Shown in pieces: positions 6,606 through 13,703 of a stretch of DNA of 13,787 nt (position 1 is its first letter; each line of letters opens with the position of its first letter). The DNA lies in the NCBI GenBank assembly GCA_046705265.1, contig JBJKQL010000087.1:1-13787 (forward strand), written 5' to 3'. Below the pieces are notes generated by a model that searched no databases, was not told the origin of the DNA, and saw only the letters and a program-made list of their open reading frames with translations. The translations under genes and the position numbers were made by a program. This DNA is from JAJYTL01 sp046705265 (GTDB taxonomy: Bacteria > Pseudomonadota > Alphaproteobacteria > Ferrovibrionales > Ferrovibrionaceae).

Positions 6606-7075
6606 TGCTGCCTTTTGGTATTGTCGTCGCCCTGCTGGTTTTTCTTGCCGATCAGCTTTCCAAACGTTGGCTGATCGAGGCTCTCCTTCATCATCCGAGT
6701 GGCATCCGCGTCGCGCCGTTTTTCAACCTGGTGATGGTGTGGAACTTTGGCATCAGCTTTGGCCTGCTTCGCGGCGGCCACAAACTGCAGCGCTGGGTGC
6801 TGGTTGGAGTCGCCGTTCTAGTGGCGCTGGCGCTTGCCTATTCGCTTCGGCGGACGCGTCGGCCTTCAAGTGCCCTGGCCTTGGGCCTGATTATTGGCGG
6901 CGCGCTGGGTAATGCGGCGGACCGGGTCCATTTCGGCGCGGTTGCCGATTTCTTCGATTTCCATATCGGCGCTTGGCATTGGCCAGCGTTCAACGTCGCT
7001 GATTCGGCGATCAGCGTCGGTGTTGTCCTTCTCCTCGTCGATGTCTTGTTCAACAGCCGGGAACGGGTAAAATAA
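6605..7075 (+). CDS. lspA: Lipoprotein signal peptidase (signal peptidase II)
   Basis: A 156-residue inner-membrane aspartyl protease that cleaves the signal peptide of diacylglyceryl-modified prolipoproteins. Four hydrophobic stretches (about residues 3-16, 63-80, 89-104 and 131-149) fit the four-helix topology. Conserved boxes are ADQLSK (15-20), WNFGISFGLL (46-55, corresponding to N-x-G-x-x-F), GNAADRVHFGAVADF (102-116) and FNVADSAIS (129-137). The catalytic aspartates are Asp106 and Asp133. Its start overlaps the ileS stop (TGATG), a coupling well known for ileS-lspA. The next gene, five bases downstream, encodes a lipoprotein with a clear lipobox, a plausible LspA substrate. Confidence 0.97.
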   Translation: MLPFGIVVALLVFLADQLSKRWLIEALLHHPSGIRVAPFFNLVMVWNFGISFGLLRGGHKLQRWVLVGVAVLVALALAYSLRRTRRPSSALALGLIIGGALGNAADRVHFGAVADFFDFHIGAWHWPAFNVADSAISVGVVLLLVDVLFNSRERVK

Positions 7076-7080
7076 AGCGC

Positions 7081-7647
7081 ATGAAACGGCGATATTGGTT
7101 TCGCTTCGCTCTCGTAAGCGCATTGGCGATGGGGCTCGGCGGCTGTCAGAGCCTGCGCACCACGTTCGGTATCGATCAGCCGCCGCCGAACGAATTCATC
7201 GTTCCGCCCGAGGCATCGCTTTTGATGCCGCCGGACTTCAGCTTGCGCCCACCCCAGCCGGGGGCACCGAATGCCCATGCCATCCTGCCGCGCAACGAGG
7301 CACAGACCGCCCTCCTCGGCCAGGCGAAAGGCGGCGCCTCTCGTTCTTCGAGCGCGACGTCCGACCCGGGTCTCTCCGCTCTTCTGAACGAGACCGGTGC
7401 CGCCGACAGCAACCCGGCAATTCGTCAAACGGTCGACGCCACAAGCCAGCATCTCGCCGCCAAGCGCAAGAGCTTTGTCTCGCGGCTGCTTTTTTGGCGA
7501 AGCCCACCGCCGCCCGGGGCGGCGCTCAACGCCGAGCAGGAGGCTCAGCGCTTGAGGAGTGAGCAGGCGACCGGCGAACCTTTGAACAACGGCCAAATTC
7601 CGATCATCAAGCGCCAACAGAGCGGCTGGCTTGAGGGACTTTTCTAG
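7081..7647 (+). CDS. DUF3035 family lipoprotein (BamF-like)
   Basis: A 188-residue predicted lipoprotein. The N-terminus has a charged start (MKRRYW), a hydrophobic core (FALVSALAMGLG) and a lipobox L-G-G-C with Cys22 as the lipidation site. The mature part begins with a Pro-rich region (FIVPPEASLLMPPDFSLRPP, residues 39-58) characteristic of the DUF3035 family. Alphaproteobacterial members have been proposed as BamF, an accessory lipoprotein of the outer-membrane BAM complex. The rest is low-complexity and poorly conserved, ending in QQSGWLEGLF. Cleavage would be by LspA, encoded five bases upstream, and the protein is expected on the periplasmic face of the outer membrane. I recall the same lspA-DUF3035 order in other Rhodospirillales. 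The lipoprotein assignment is firm; the BamF role is by family only. Confidence 0.85.
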   Translation: MKRRYWFRFALVSALAMGLGGCQSLRTTFGIDQPPPNEFIVPPEASLLMPPDFSLRPPQPGAPNAHAILPRNEAQTALLGQAKGGASRSSSATSDPGLSALLNETGAADSNPAIRQTVDATSQHLAAKRKSFVSRLLFWRSPPPPGAALNAEQEAQRLRSEQATGEPLNNGQIPIIKRQQSGWLEGLF

Positions 7648-7951
7648 TCTCGCGTTGCATAGTTTCGGCTCTCTTTATATATGAGACCTGCGTTAGCTGC
7701 TCGGATGATAGACGGAGCACGATAATGGGACGGGCCCGTCCACCATCAGCTGGAAAGGGGCGGATGCCGTACGGCCAATCAGCCGCAAGAAGCTGTGGCA
7801 GAGCCTTTGGCGAAGGCGGTATCGCGAGCATGGGTTTCGCCGCGGCGCTCGATCATCGCCAGAACCCGGAAGGCGGGCCTGGCAGTGGCGGCCAGATTGC
7901 GCACGATCCAATTTTTTTGCGCATCCTTCCTCTTGTTCCCGAAGCATCGCC
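7648..7951. other. 304-base gap between the lipoprotein gene and mutL
   Basis: No recognised gene. It holds a candidate promoter (7655-7683), a GGAG ribosome-binding-site candidate (7714-7717) and a 76-codon ORF starting at 7725. The mutL frame is open back to a TAG at 7709-7711 but contains no ATG, GTG or TTG codon before 7952, so mutL cannot start earlier. I see no clear remnant of the M16 peptidases that often lie here in relatives, and no RNA gene. Confidence 0.6.
7655..7683 (+). promoter_or_regulatory. Candidate sigma70-like promoter upstream of mutL
   Basis: TTGCAT (7655-7660) is separated by 17 bases from TATATG (7678-7683) inside the AT-rich run TTTATATATGAG. It is the only AT-rich tract in the gap and would give mutL and the small ORF before it a transcription start separate from the ileS-lspA operon. 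Judged by eye only. Confidence 0.4.
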
Positions 7952-7955
7952 GTGA
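7725..7955 (+). CDS. Small unrecognised ORF coupled to mutL
   Basis: A 76-residue frame, ATG 7725 to TGA 7953-7955. A GGAG site (7714-7717) lies seven bases before the ATG. The stop overlaps the mutL GTG as GTGA, the usual four-base coupling arrangement, and mutL itself has no visible Shine-Dalgarno. The protein is rich in Gly, Ala, Pro and Arg, has no predicted membrane segment, and ends IFLRILPLVPEASP. From about codon 29 on, the codons (GGC, GCG, CGC, CTC, GAT) resemble those of neighbouring genes; the first part does not. I recognise no family. It could be a leader peptide that delivers ribosomes to mutL, a remnant of a lost gene, or a chance frame. Confidence 0.35.
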   Translation: MGRARPPSAGKGRMPYGQSAARSCGRAFGEGGIASMGFAAALDHRQNPEGGPGSGGQIAHDPIFLRILPLVPEASP

Positions 7956-9769
7956 GGATCCGCCGCCTGCCGGAATCGGTCGTGAACCGCATCGCTGCCG
8001 GTGAGGTGGTCGAGCGTCCGGCGAGCGCGGTCAAGGAACTGGTGGAAAATGCCATCGATGCAGGGGCGCGGCAGATCGATATCCGTCTCGAGGACGGCGG
8101 GCGCAGTCTTATCCTCGTTACCGACGACGGTTCGGGCATGGATCGGGACGAGCTTCGGCTCGCCGCCGAGCGTCACGCCACATCGAAGCTCGAAGACGAT
8201 GATCTCACCCGCATCGCGACGCTTGGGTTCCGCGGCGAGGCGCTACCGTCGATTGCCGCGGTCAGCCGACTCAGGCTGACCAGCCGGCGCGCCGATGGCG
8301 AAAGTGGTTGGCGACTCATGATCTCAGGTGGCGTGGTCGGCGAGTTGGTACCGGCCGGCCTGCCGATCGGAACCGAAGTTGAAGTCCGTGACCTTTTCTA
8401 CGCCACGCCAGCTCGGCTGAAGTTTCTCAAGGGCAAGAGAACAGAGTTCGGCCACGCTCTCGAAATCGTAAAGCGATTGGCGCTCGCTCATCCCGAGATT
8501 GGCTTCACGTTGGCGGATGGGCCACGCGCGGCGATTCGCCTTAGGCCCGCGCCCGGCGACTTGTTCTCGGCCCAAAGCGGCAGGATCGCGGCCGTGATGG
8601 GTCGAGACTTCGCGGAGAACACGGTCAGCGTCGTGGCTGAGCGAGAGGGCGTCAAGCTTTCCGGCCTCGTTTCGCTCCCGACCTATAATCGGGCGAGCGG
8701 GGTGGCGCAATTCTTCATCGTCAATGGTCGCCCCGTGCGCGACAAGCTTTTTGTCGGCGCAGTTCGGGGTGCCTATGCGGATCTTCTCGCCCGCGATCGC
8801 CATCCGTCGGTGGTGCTCTACGTCGAGCTCCCGCCCGATGAGGTGGACGTGAACGTCCACCCCGCCAAGACTGAAGTGCGCTTCCGTGACGGAGGGTTGG
8901 TGCGGGGACTGATCGTAGGCGCGATTAAACACGCGCTTGCCGGTGCTGGCCATCGCGCGGCGACCACTGTTGCCGGCGCCGCATTAGGGGCGCTTCGTGG
9001 CGATGGTTCCGGAATCAATCTTCCGCTCGGCGCCGGATATTTTTCTCCCGGTTCGCGACCGAGGGCGGCCAGCCTCGCTGAGCCGCCGGCCCGCGATTAT
9101 CAATCCCCGCACGCAACAGTCGACGGCTTTGCGGCCATCCCGCCGGCTGCCCGTGTCGATCCGGTCGTGGAAGACACGACAGGCATGGCCTATCCCTTGG
9201 GCGTTGCGCGCGGCCAAGTGCACGGCACCTATATCGTTGCCGAAACCGCTGATGGTCTGGTCATCGTTGATCAGCATGCCGCGCATGAGCGGCTGGTGGA
9301 GGAGCGGTTGAAGCGGGGCTTGGCCGAGGGCCGCGTTGCGCGCCAGATTCTTCTGCTTCCGGAAGTGGTGGAACTCGACGAGACGGAAGCCGCGCGGCTT
9401 CTAGCCCGCTCCGAGGAATTCGCCGAGCTTGGCCTCGTCGTCGAAGGCTTCGGCCCCGGCGCGCTTCTGGTGCGCGAGACGCCGGCGCTTCTCGGCGAAT
9501 GCGATGCCAGCGGTTTGGTGCGCGATCTTGCTGACGTATTGGCTGAGACCGGTCAGCCGCTCGCGCTCAAGGAGCGGCTGGATCACGTGGCCGCGACCAT
9601 GGCTTGCCATGGTTCGGTGCGTGCCGGCCGTAAGCTCGATGCGGCGGAGATGAACGCGCTTTTGCGCGAGATGGAGGCCACGCCCTATTCCGGCCAATGC
9701 GCCCATGGCCGGCCGACCTATGTCGAGCTCAAGCTCGCCGATATCGAGCGCCTATTCGGGCGGAAATGA
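7952..9769 (+). CDS. mutL: DNA mismatch repair protein MutL
   Basis: A 605-residue MutL that links MutS mismatch recognition to strand incision and excision. The N-terminal GHKL ATPase has Glu29 and Asn33 in KELVENAIDAGA, DDGSGM (58-63) and TLGFRGEALPSIA (90-102). The transducer domain has FFIVNGRPVRDK and VHPAKTEVRF. A variable linker (about 335-415) leads to the C-terminal dimerisation domain. That domain carries DQHA-x2-E-x4-E from Asp440, plus ACHGSVRAG (from 551) and QCAHGRP (582-588). These are the metal-site motifs of MutL proteins with intrinsic endonuclease activity, as expected where MutH is absent. The GTG start is the first possible start in frame and gives the canonical IRRLPESVVNRIAAGEVVERP beginning. 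The 3' end overlaps rsmD tail to tail by 18 bases. Confidence 0.97.
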   Translation: MRIRRLPESVVNRIAAGEVVERPASAVKELVENAIDAGARQIDIRLEDGGRSLILVTDDGSGMDRDELRLAAERHATSKLEDDDLTRIATLGFRGEALPSIAAVSRLRLTSRRADGESGWRLMISGGVVGELVPAGLPIGTEVEVRDLFYATPARLKFLKGKRTEFGHALEIVKRLALAHPEIGFTLADGPRAAIRLRPAPGDLFSAQSGRIAAVMGRDFAENTVSVVAEREGVKLSGLVSLPTYNRASGVAQFFIVNGRPVRDKLFVGAVRGAYADLLARDRHPSVVLYVELPPDEVDVNVHPAKTEVRFRDGGLVRGLIVGAIKHALAGAGHRAATTVAGAALGALRGDGSGINLPLGAGYFSPGSRPRAASLAEPPARDYQSPHATVDGFAAIPPAARVDPVVEDTTGMAYPLGVARGQVHGTYIVAETADGLVIVDQHAAHERLVEERLKRGLAEGRVARQILLLPEVVELDETEAARLLARSEEFAELGLVVEGFGPGALLVRETPALLGECDASGLVRDLADVLAETGQPLALKERLDHVAATMACHGSVRAGRKLDAAEMNALLREMEATPYSGQCAHGRPTYVELKLADIERLFGRK

Positions 9770-10342
9770 AGGGCGGCTCGTGATGCGCCAGAAAGCGACC
9801 TTGGTATCACCGTGGCGCCGGCAATCGAGTAGAACAAACCCCGGTGGCGGAGTTTCATCCTCTTTTGCGGCCATTTCGGCGATGACAAGCACGTCGGCGT
9901 TGAGCCAGCCGTCGCGGGCGAGGCTTGAGAGAGCGCGGGCACCAAGCCCTCTCCCATAAGGCGGATCGAGAAAGACGAGGTCGGCCTTGAGCGCTGGTGC
10001 CCGCCCTGGGTTCAGCGCGTCGCGGCGGAGGATTTCAGCGTCTGCCGCGGCACCAAGGCTCGCAATATTGGCGCCCAATATCGCCGCTGCCTTGGCGTCC
10101 TTTTCGAGAAAGATCGCGGCGCGCGCGCCGCGAGAGAGAGCTTCGAGACCAAAGGCGCCGGAGCCAGCGAAACCTTCAAGCACCACCATCCCCTCCGGCG
10201 CCGGGCCGACCGCGCCGGCGTAAGTCGGATTATGCGCCAGGATGTCGAAGAGCGTTTCGCGAACGCGCTCTGCCGTTGGCCGGAAGCGGCCTTCACCCGA
10301 GGCAAGCTTGCGGCCCCGCCAGCGCCCTCCGACGATCCGCAT
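9752..10342 (-). CDS. rsmD: 16S rRNA (guanine966-N2)-methyltransferase
   Basis: A 196-residue SAM-dependent methyltransferase that methylates N2 of G966 (E. coli numbering) in 16S rRNA. It starts MRIVGGRWRGRKL, the classic RsmD beginning, followed by RPTAERVRETLFDIL (21-35). The SAM-binding loop is VLEGFAGSGAFGLEALSRGA (54-73). The catalytic motif is DPPY (126-129) in LVFLDPPYGRGLG. Length is typical. It is the last gene of a minus-strand unit, starting three bases after the rluB stop. Its last six codons are complementary to the end of mutL, with which it converges. Confidence 0.96.
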   Translation of the reverse strand: MRIVGGRWRGRKLASGEGRFRPTAERVRETLFDILAHNPTYAGAVGPAPEGMVVLEGFAGSGAFGLEALSRGARAAIFLEKDAKAAAILGANIASLGAAADAEILRRDALNPGRAPALKADLVFLDPPYGRGLGARALSSLARDGWLNADVLVIAEMAAKEDETPPPGFVLLDCRRHGDTKVAFWRITSRPSFPPE

Positions 10343-10345
10343 GCC

Positions 10346-11098
10346 TCAAGTCTTTCCGCCGGCAAAGCGCGGTCCAAGCTGATCAGCCAGTACCTTGCGC
10401 GGCACTTCGCGTACTTGGCCAGCCTCGAGATTCCCGAGCTGGAAGGGCCCGTAGGCGGTGCGGATCAGGCGGCTGACGGGCAAGCCGATATGGTCGAGAA
10501 CTTTTCGGATTTCCCGGTTCTTGCCTTCGCGAAGCGAAACCACAAGCCAGGCATTCGAGGCCTTCTGTGTTTCAAGCACGGCGGTGATCGGTCCGTAGGC
10601 GATGCCATCGACCGTGACGCCCTTGGCAAGGGCCGAAAGCTTGGCCGGGTCGGGGTGGCCGTGAACGCGCACCCGGTAGCGGCGGAGCCAGCCGGTTGCC
10701 GGCAGTTCAAGGTGGCGTGCTACGGCGCCGTCGTTGGTGAGAAGAAGAAGCCCCTCCGAGTTGAGATCGAGGCGGCCAATGGAAATGACCCGCGGCAGGT
10801 CGGCCGGCAGGCGCTCGAAAACGGTCGGTCGGCCTTCCGGGTCCTTGTGGGTGGTCACGAGCCCCTTCGGCTTGTGATAACACCAGAGCCTGGGCCGAGC
10901 GGGGTCGGGGATAAGTACGCCGTCAACGGCGATCTTCTGCTCCGGCATCACGTTGATGGCGGGCCCTTTCGGCGCCACACCGTCGATGGTGACGCGGCCG
11001 GCCTCAATCCACTTCTCCGCCTCGCGCCGCGAACACAAACCGGCCCGTGCCAGCACCTTGGCGAGACGCTCGCCTTTGTCCGGGTTCACAAGTGTCAT
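10346..11098 (-). CDS. rluB: 23S rRNA pseudouridine synthase, RluB/RsuA family
   Basis: A 250-residue pseudouridine synthase of the RsuA/RluB/E/F group. An N-terminal S4 RNA-binding domain (ERLAKVLARAGLCSRREAEKWI, residues 10-31) is followed by the catalytic domain with ISIGRLDLNSEGLLLLTNDG, in which Asp111 is the catalytic aspartate. A C-terminal motif REGKNREIRKV then LIRTAYGPFQL completes the signature. By similarity it most likely modifies U2605 of 23S rRNA (RluB), but RluE/RluF/RsuA specificities cannot be excluded by eye. The ATG at 11098 overlaps the upstream hydrolase stop as ATGA. The frame extends 31 codons further, but that stretch is the reverse reading of the neighbour's end and not family-like. 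rsmD follows directly, so two rRNA-modifying enzymes are co-transcribed. Confidence 0.92.
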   Translation of the reverse strand: MTLVNPDKGERLAKVLARAGLCSRREAEKWIEAGRVTIDGVAPKGPAINVMPEQKIAVDGVLIPDPARPRLWCYHKPKGLVTTHKDPEGRPTVFERLPADLPRVISIGRLDLNSEGLLLLTNDGAVARHLELPATGWLRRYRVRVHGHPDPAKLSALAKGVTVDGIAYGPITAVLETQKASNAWLVVSLREGKNREIRKVLDHIGLPVSRLIRTAYGPFQLGNLEAGQVREVPRKVLADQLGPRFAGGKT

Positions 11099-11814
11099 GG
11101 CCGGCCAGATGCTGCGTTGATGAAAGCCTCGAACAGTCGGTGATCGCCGGCTGAAATGCCGTACTCCGGGTGCCACTGCACGCCAAGACAAAAGCGTCGC
11201 CCAACGACCTCGATTCCTTCGATGACCCCGTCGGGGGCGACGGCATCGACAATGACGTCGCGGCCCGAGGCCTTTACCGCCTGATGGTGGGCGCTGTTAA
11301 CTGCGAGCTCGGCCTCGCCGGTGATTGCGAACAGCCGGCTTTCCGGCGTGATCTTCACCCGATGTCCGGGTTCGGTGCGCGGGTTGGGCTGTTCGTGGGC
11401 TAGCGCGCCCGGGACTTCGTCCGGGATATGTTGGATCAGGGTGCCACCGAGCACGACATTCAAAAGCTGCATTCCGCCGCAGATGCCGAACACCGCTCGA
11501 TCGCGCGCGACCGCGCCCTCGGTGATGGCGAATTCGAAGGCCGTGCGTTGACCTTTGAGCTTGACGGTCGGGTGACGGTTTTCGGCGCCGAACAGCACGG
11601 GATCGACGTCGAACGCGCCACCAGTAACCACCAGGCCTTGAATGAGGTCGAGATAGGCCGGCACCTGGGCGAGCTCATGCGGCAGAAGAAGCGGTACGCC
11701 GCCTGCCGCCGTGACCGCGGTGCAATAATTCTGGCGCAGCGCGTACCACGGTAGCTTGGAGTAGCCGCCGGGCTCTTCCGCATCAAGCGTGATGCCGATA
11801 ATCGGGGGGTGCAT
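11095..11814 (-). CDS. Gamma-glutamyl-gamma-aminobutyrate hydrolase-like (peptidase C26)
   Basis: A 239-residue class I glutamine amidotransferase-fold hydrolase of the peptidase C26 family (PuuD-like). The start, PIIGITLD, and LVVTGGAFDVDPVLFG (61-76) match the family. The nucleophile elbow is GICGGMQLLN with Cys112, and the rest of the triad is His215 and Glu217 in VQWHPEY. NSAHHQAVK (173-181) is another conserved block. Members hydrolyse gamma-glutamyl bonds such as gamma-glutamyl-GABA in putrescine breakdown; no other polyamine gene is nearby, so the substrate is open. I chose the ATG at 11814 because the family sequence begins there; the longer frame reads antisense to the tadA coding region. 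First gene of the unit with rluB and rsmD (ATGA overlap), divergent from tadA, 79 bases apart. Confidence 0.9.
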   Translation of the reverse strand: MHPPIIGITLDAEEPGGYSKLPWYALRQNYCTAVTAAGGVPLLLPHELAQVPAYLDLIQGLVVTGGAFDVDPVLFGAENRHPTVKLKGQRTAFEFAITEGAVARDRAVFGICGGMQLLNVVLGGTLIQHIPDEVPGALAHEQPNPRTEPGHRVKITPESRLFAITGEAELAVNSAHHQAVKASGRDVIVDAVAPDGVIEGIEVVGRRFCLGVQWHPEYGISAGDHRLFEAFINAASGRP

Positions 11815-11881
11815 GGCGAGACTATGGGGGATTCGGCCTTCAACCACAACAGCGGCTTGACCGCGCCGCCACCCGCGCGCC

Positions 11882-11888
11882 AAGGTGG
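11882..11888 (+). promoter_or_regulatory. Ribosome binding site deciding the tadA start
   Basis: AAGGTGG lies five bases before the ATG at 11894. It overlaps the in-frame GTG at 11885, so the ATG rather than the GTG is the likely start. Confidence 0.6.
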
Positions 11889-11893
11889 CGCCC

Positions 11894-12349
11894 ATGAATC
11901 CAAATCCGTTCATGGCGAGGGCGATTGCTGAGGCAAAGTCCGCTGCGGAGCGTGGCGAAGTGCCGGTCGGCTGCGTCATTGTCGATGGGGCAAGCGGCCA
12001 AGAAGTGGCGCGCAGCGGCAACCGCATGCGGGAAATGGCGGATCCCACTGCGCACGCCGAAATGCTAGCGCTTCGCGCCGCGGCTCTGCGGCTCGGTTCG
12101 GAACGCCTCGGCAGCTGTGATCTCTACGTCACCCTTGAGCCTTGCGCCATGTGCGCGGCCGCAATGTCCTTCGCGCGCCTCCGGCGCGTCTACTTCGCGG
12201 CCTTCGATCCCAAAGGGGGCGCGGTCGAGCACAATATTCGCTTCTTCCAGCAGCCCTCCTGCTTTCACCGGCCGGAGGTCTATGGCGGTATCGCCGAGGC
12301 CGAGGCGTCGCGGTTCCTCAAGGAATTCTTTCAAAGCCGCCGCGGCTGA
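11894..12349 (+). CDS. tadA: tRNA-specific adenosine deaminase (nucleoside deaminase family)
   Basis: A 151-residue zinc-dependent deaminase that converts A34 to inosine in the anticodon of tRNA-Arg(ACG). The zinc site is TAHAEM (His54, with Glu56 as proton shuttle) and EPCAMCAAAM (Cys84, Cys87). ERGEVPVGCVIVDG (20-33) and RVYFAAFDPKGGAVEH (98-113) are typical of TadA rather than cytidine or guanine deaminases. The start FMARAIAEAKSAAERGEVPVG fits the family. Length is normal. It is divergent from the C26 hydrolase-rluB-rsmD unit, so three RNA-modifying genes are clustered. A different nucleoside substrate is possible but less likely. Confidence 0.92.
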   Translation: MNPNPFMARAIAEAKSAAERGEVPVGCVIVDGASGQEVARSGNRMREMADPTAHAEMLALRAAALRLGSERLGSCDLYVTLEPCAMCAAAMSFARLRRVYFAAFDPKGGAVEHNIRFFQQPSCFHRPEVYGGIAEAEASRFLKEFFQSRRG

Positions 12350-12458
12350 AGAGAAGAATTATCGTTCGCATGATCGTGAAGTCAGCGACGGCGGCCGGTG
12401 AAGGCGCTAACATGGAGCCGGAAAAATTCACAAATCGAATCTTCAGGGGAATGACGCC

Positions 12459-13664
12459 ATGGATTTCGCGTTTTCGGCCAAAACGGTGGCATTGCAGGAG
12501 AAGCTCACGCATTTCATGGACGAGCACGTCTATCCGAACGAGGAGCGCTTCCGGAAGGAAGTCGCGACCGGTGATCGCTGGCGGCCCACCGAGGTGGTGG
12601 AAGGATTGAAGGTCAAGGCCAAGGCCGCCGGGCTGTGGAACCTGTTCCTACCCGAATCGGAATATGGCGCTGGCCTGACGAATCTCGAATATGCGCCGCT
12701 TTGCGAGATCATGGGGCGTTCGCCGATGGCGCCCGAGGTGTTCAACTGCTCCGCCCCCGATACCGGCAACATGGAGGTGTTAGTGCGCTACGGAACGGAG
12801 GAGCAGAAGAAGCAATGGCTCGATCCCTTGCTGGACGGAAAAATCCGCTCTTGCTTTTCGATGACCGAGCCTGCGGTGGCATCGTCAGATGCCACCAATA
12901 TCGAAGCCAATATCCGCCGTGATGGCGATCACTATGTCATCAACGGGCGCAAATGGTGGTCCTCCGGCGCCTCCGATCCGCGCTGCAAGATCATTATTTT
13001 CATGGGGAAGAGCGACCCCAGCAATCCGGACAAGTATCGCCAGCAGTCGATGATCCTGGTGCCGCGCGACACTAATGGTGTAAACATCCTGCGTTCGCTG
13101 CCCGTCTTCGGCTATGACGATGCGCCGCACGGCCACGCCGAGATTGCGTTCGACAACGTGCGCGTGCCGGCCTCGAACATGCTGCTTGGCGAGGGGCGCG
13201 GCTTCGAGATAGCGCAGGGACGCCTCGGTCCGGGCCGTATCCATCACTGCATGCGCACCATCGGCGTTGCCGAGCGCGCCCTCGAGCGCATGTGCAAGCG
13301 GGTGAAGTCGAGGACTGCCTTCGGTCGCCCGATCGCCGAGCAATCGGTGACGCTCGAGCGCATCGCCGAGGCGCGCATCATGATCGAGCAGACGCGACTC
13401 CTTGTGCTAAAGGCCGCCTACATGATGGATACCGTTGGTAACAAAGCGGCGCGAAAGGAGATCGCCATGATCAAGGTGGCGGCGCCGAACATGGCATGCA
13501 AGGTCGTCGATTGGGCAATCCAGGCCTTTGGGGCGGCCGGGGTCAGTGAGGATTTCGGCCTCGCTTCCGCCTATGCCCATGTGCGGACCTTGCGCTTGGC
13601 GGATGGTCCGGACGAAGTTCATCGCAACCAGATCGGCCGTCTGGAGCTTCGCCAGCACAACTAG
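12459..13664 (+). CDS. Acyl-CoA dehydrogenase, ACAD10/11-like
   Basis: A 401-residue FAD-dependent acyl-CoA dehydrogenase that introduces a trans-2 double bond into acyl-CoA and passes electrons to ETF. Domain order is normal: an N-terminal helical domain (1-130), a beta domain with CFSMTEPAVASSDATN (132-147) and KWWSSGA (165-171), then a C-terminal helical domain with RTAFGRPIAEQ (285-295), QAFGAAGVSED (355-365) and RLADGPDEVHRNQI (379-392). The ADGPDEVH signature is that of the ACAD10/11 group. At the place of the catalytic glutamate of medium-chain enzymes (Y-E-G-T) it has Asp382. Substrate chain length cannot be read from the sequence. A good AGGGGA site (12445-12450) lies eight bases before the ATG. 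It is 109 bases after tadA and probably separately transcribed. Confidence 0.93.
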   Translation: MDFAFSAKTVALQEKLTHFMDEHVYPNEERFRKEVATGDRWRPTEVVEGLKVKAKAAGLWNLFLPESEYGAGLTNLEYAPLCEIMGRSPMAPEVFNCSAPDTGNMEVLVRYGTEEQKKQWLDPLLDGKIRSCFSMTEPAVASSDATNIEANIRRDGDHYVINGRKWWSSGASDPRCKIIIFMGKSDPSNPDKYRQQSMILVPRDTNGVNILRSLPVFGYDDAPHGHAEIAFDNVRVPASNMLLGEGRGFEIAQGRLGPGRIHHCMRTIGVAERALERMCKRVKSRTAFGRPIAEQSVTLERIAEARIMIEQTRLLVLKAAYMMDTVGNKAARKEIAMIKVAAPNMACKVVDWAIQAFGAAGVSEDFGLASAYAHVRTLRLADGPDEVHRNQIGRLELRQHN

Positions 13665-13684
13665 TACAGTGATTCCTTGAAACC

Positions 13685-13703
13685 AATCATTTCGAGTGAT
13701 TTT
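13685..13703 (+). terminator. Weak AT-rich hairpin after the acyl-CoA dehydrogenase gene
   Basis: AATCA (13685-13689) pairs with TGATT (13697-13701), with a possible further T-G pair and a small loop; the stem's last two T's run on into two more, then CC. It lies 20 bases after the stop codon, a suitable place for a terminator, but the stem is short and AT-rich and a preceding TGATT could compete for pairing. Confidence 0.25.

Noticed and set aside
6100..6912. A 270-codon plus-strand frame spanning the ileS-lspA junction
   Set aside because: It is out of frame with two firmly identified overlapping genes and its Arg/Ser/Ala-rich product is typical of a shifted reading of GC-rich DNA.
6838..7617. 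A 259-codon minus-strand frame under lspA and the lipoprotein gene
   Set aside because: It is antisense to lspA motifs and to the lipobox-bearing lipoprotein; no family resemblance.
10232..11143. A 303-codon plus-strand frame opposite rsmD and rluB
   Set aside because: It is complementary to two genes with clear catalytic motifs and shows no family features of its own.
12370..12609. Small ORF beginning in the tadA to acyl-CoA dehydrogenase gap
   Set aside because: It has no ribosome binding site and most of it overlaps the N-terminal coding region of the acyl-CoA dehydrogenase out of frame.
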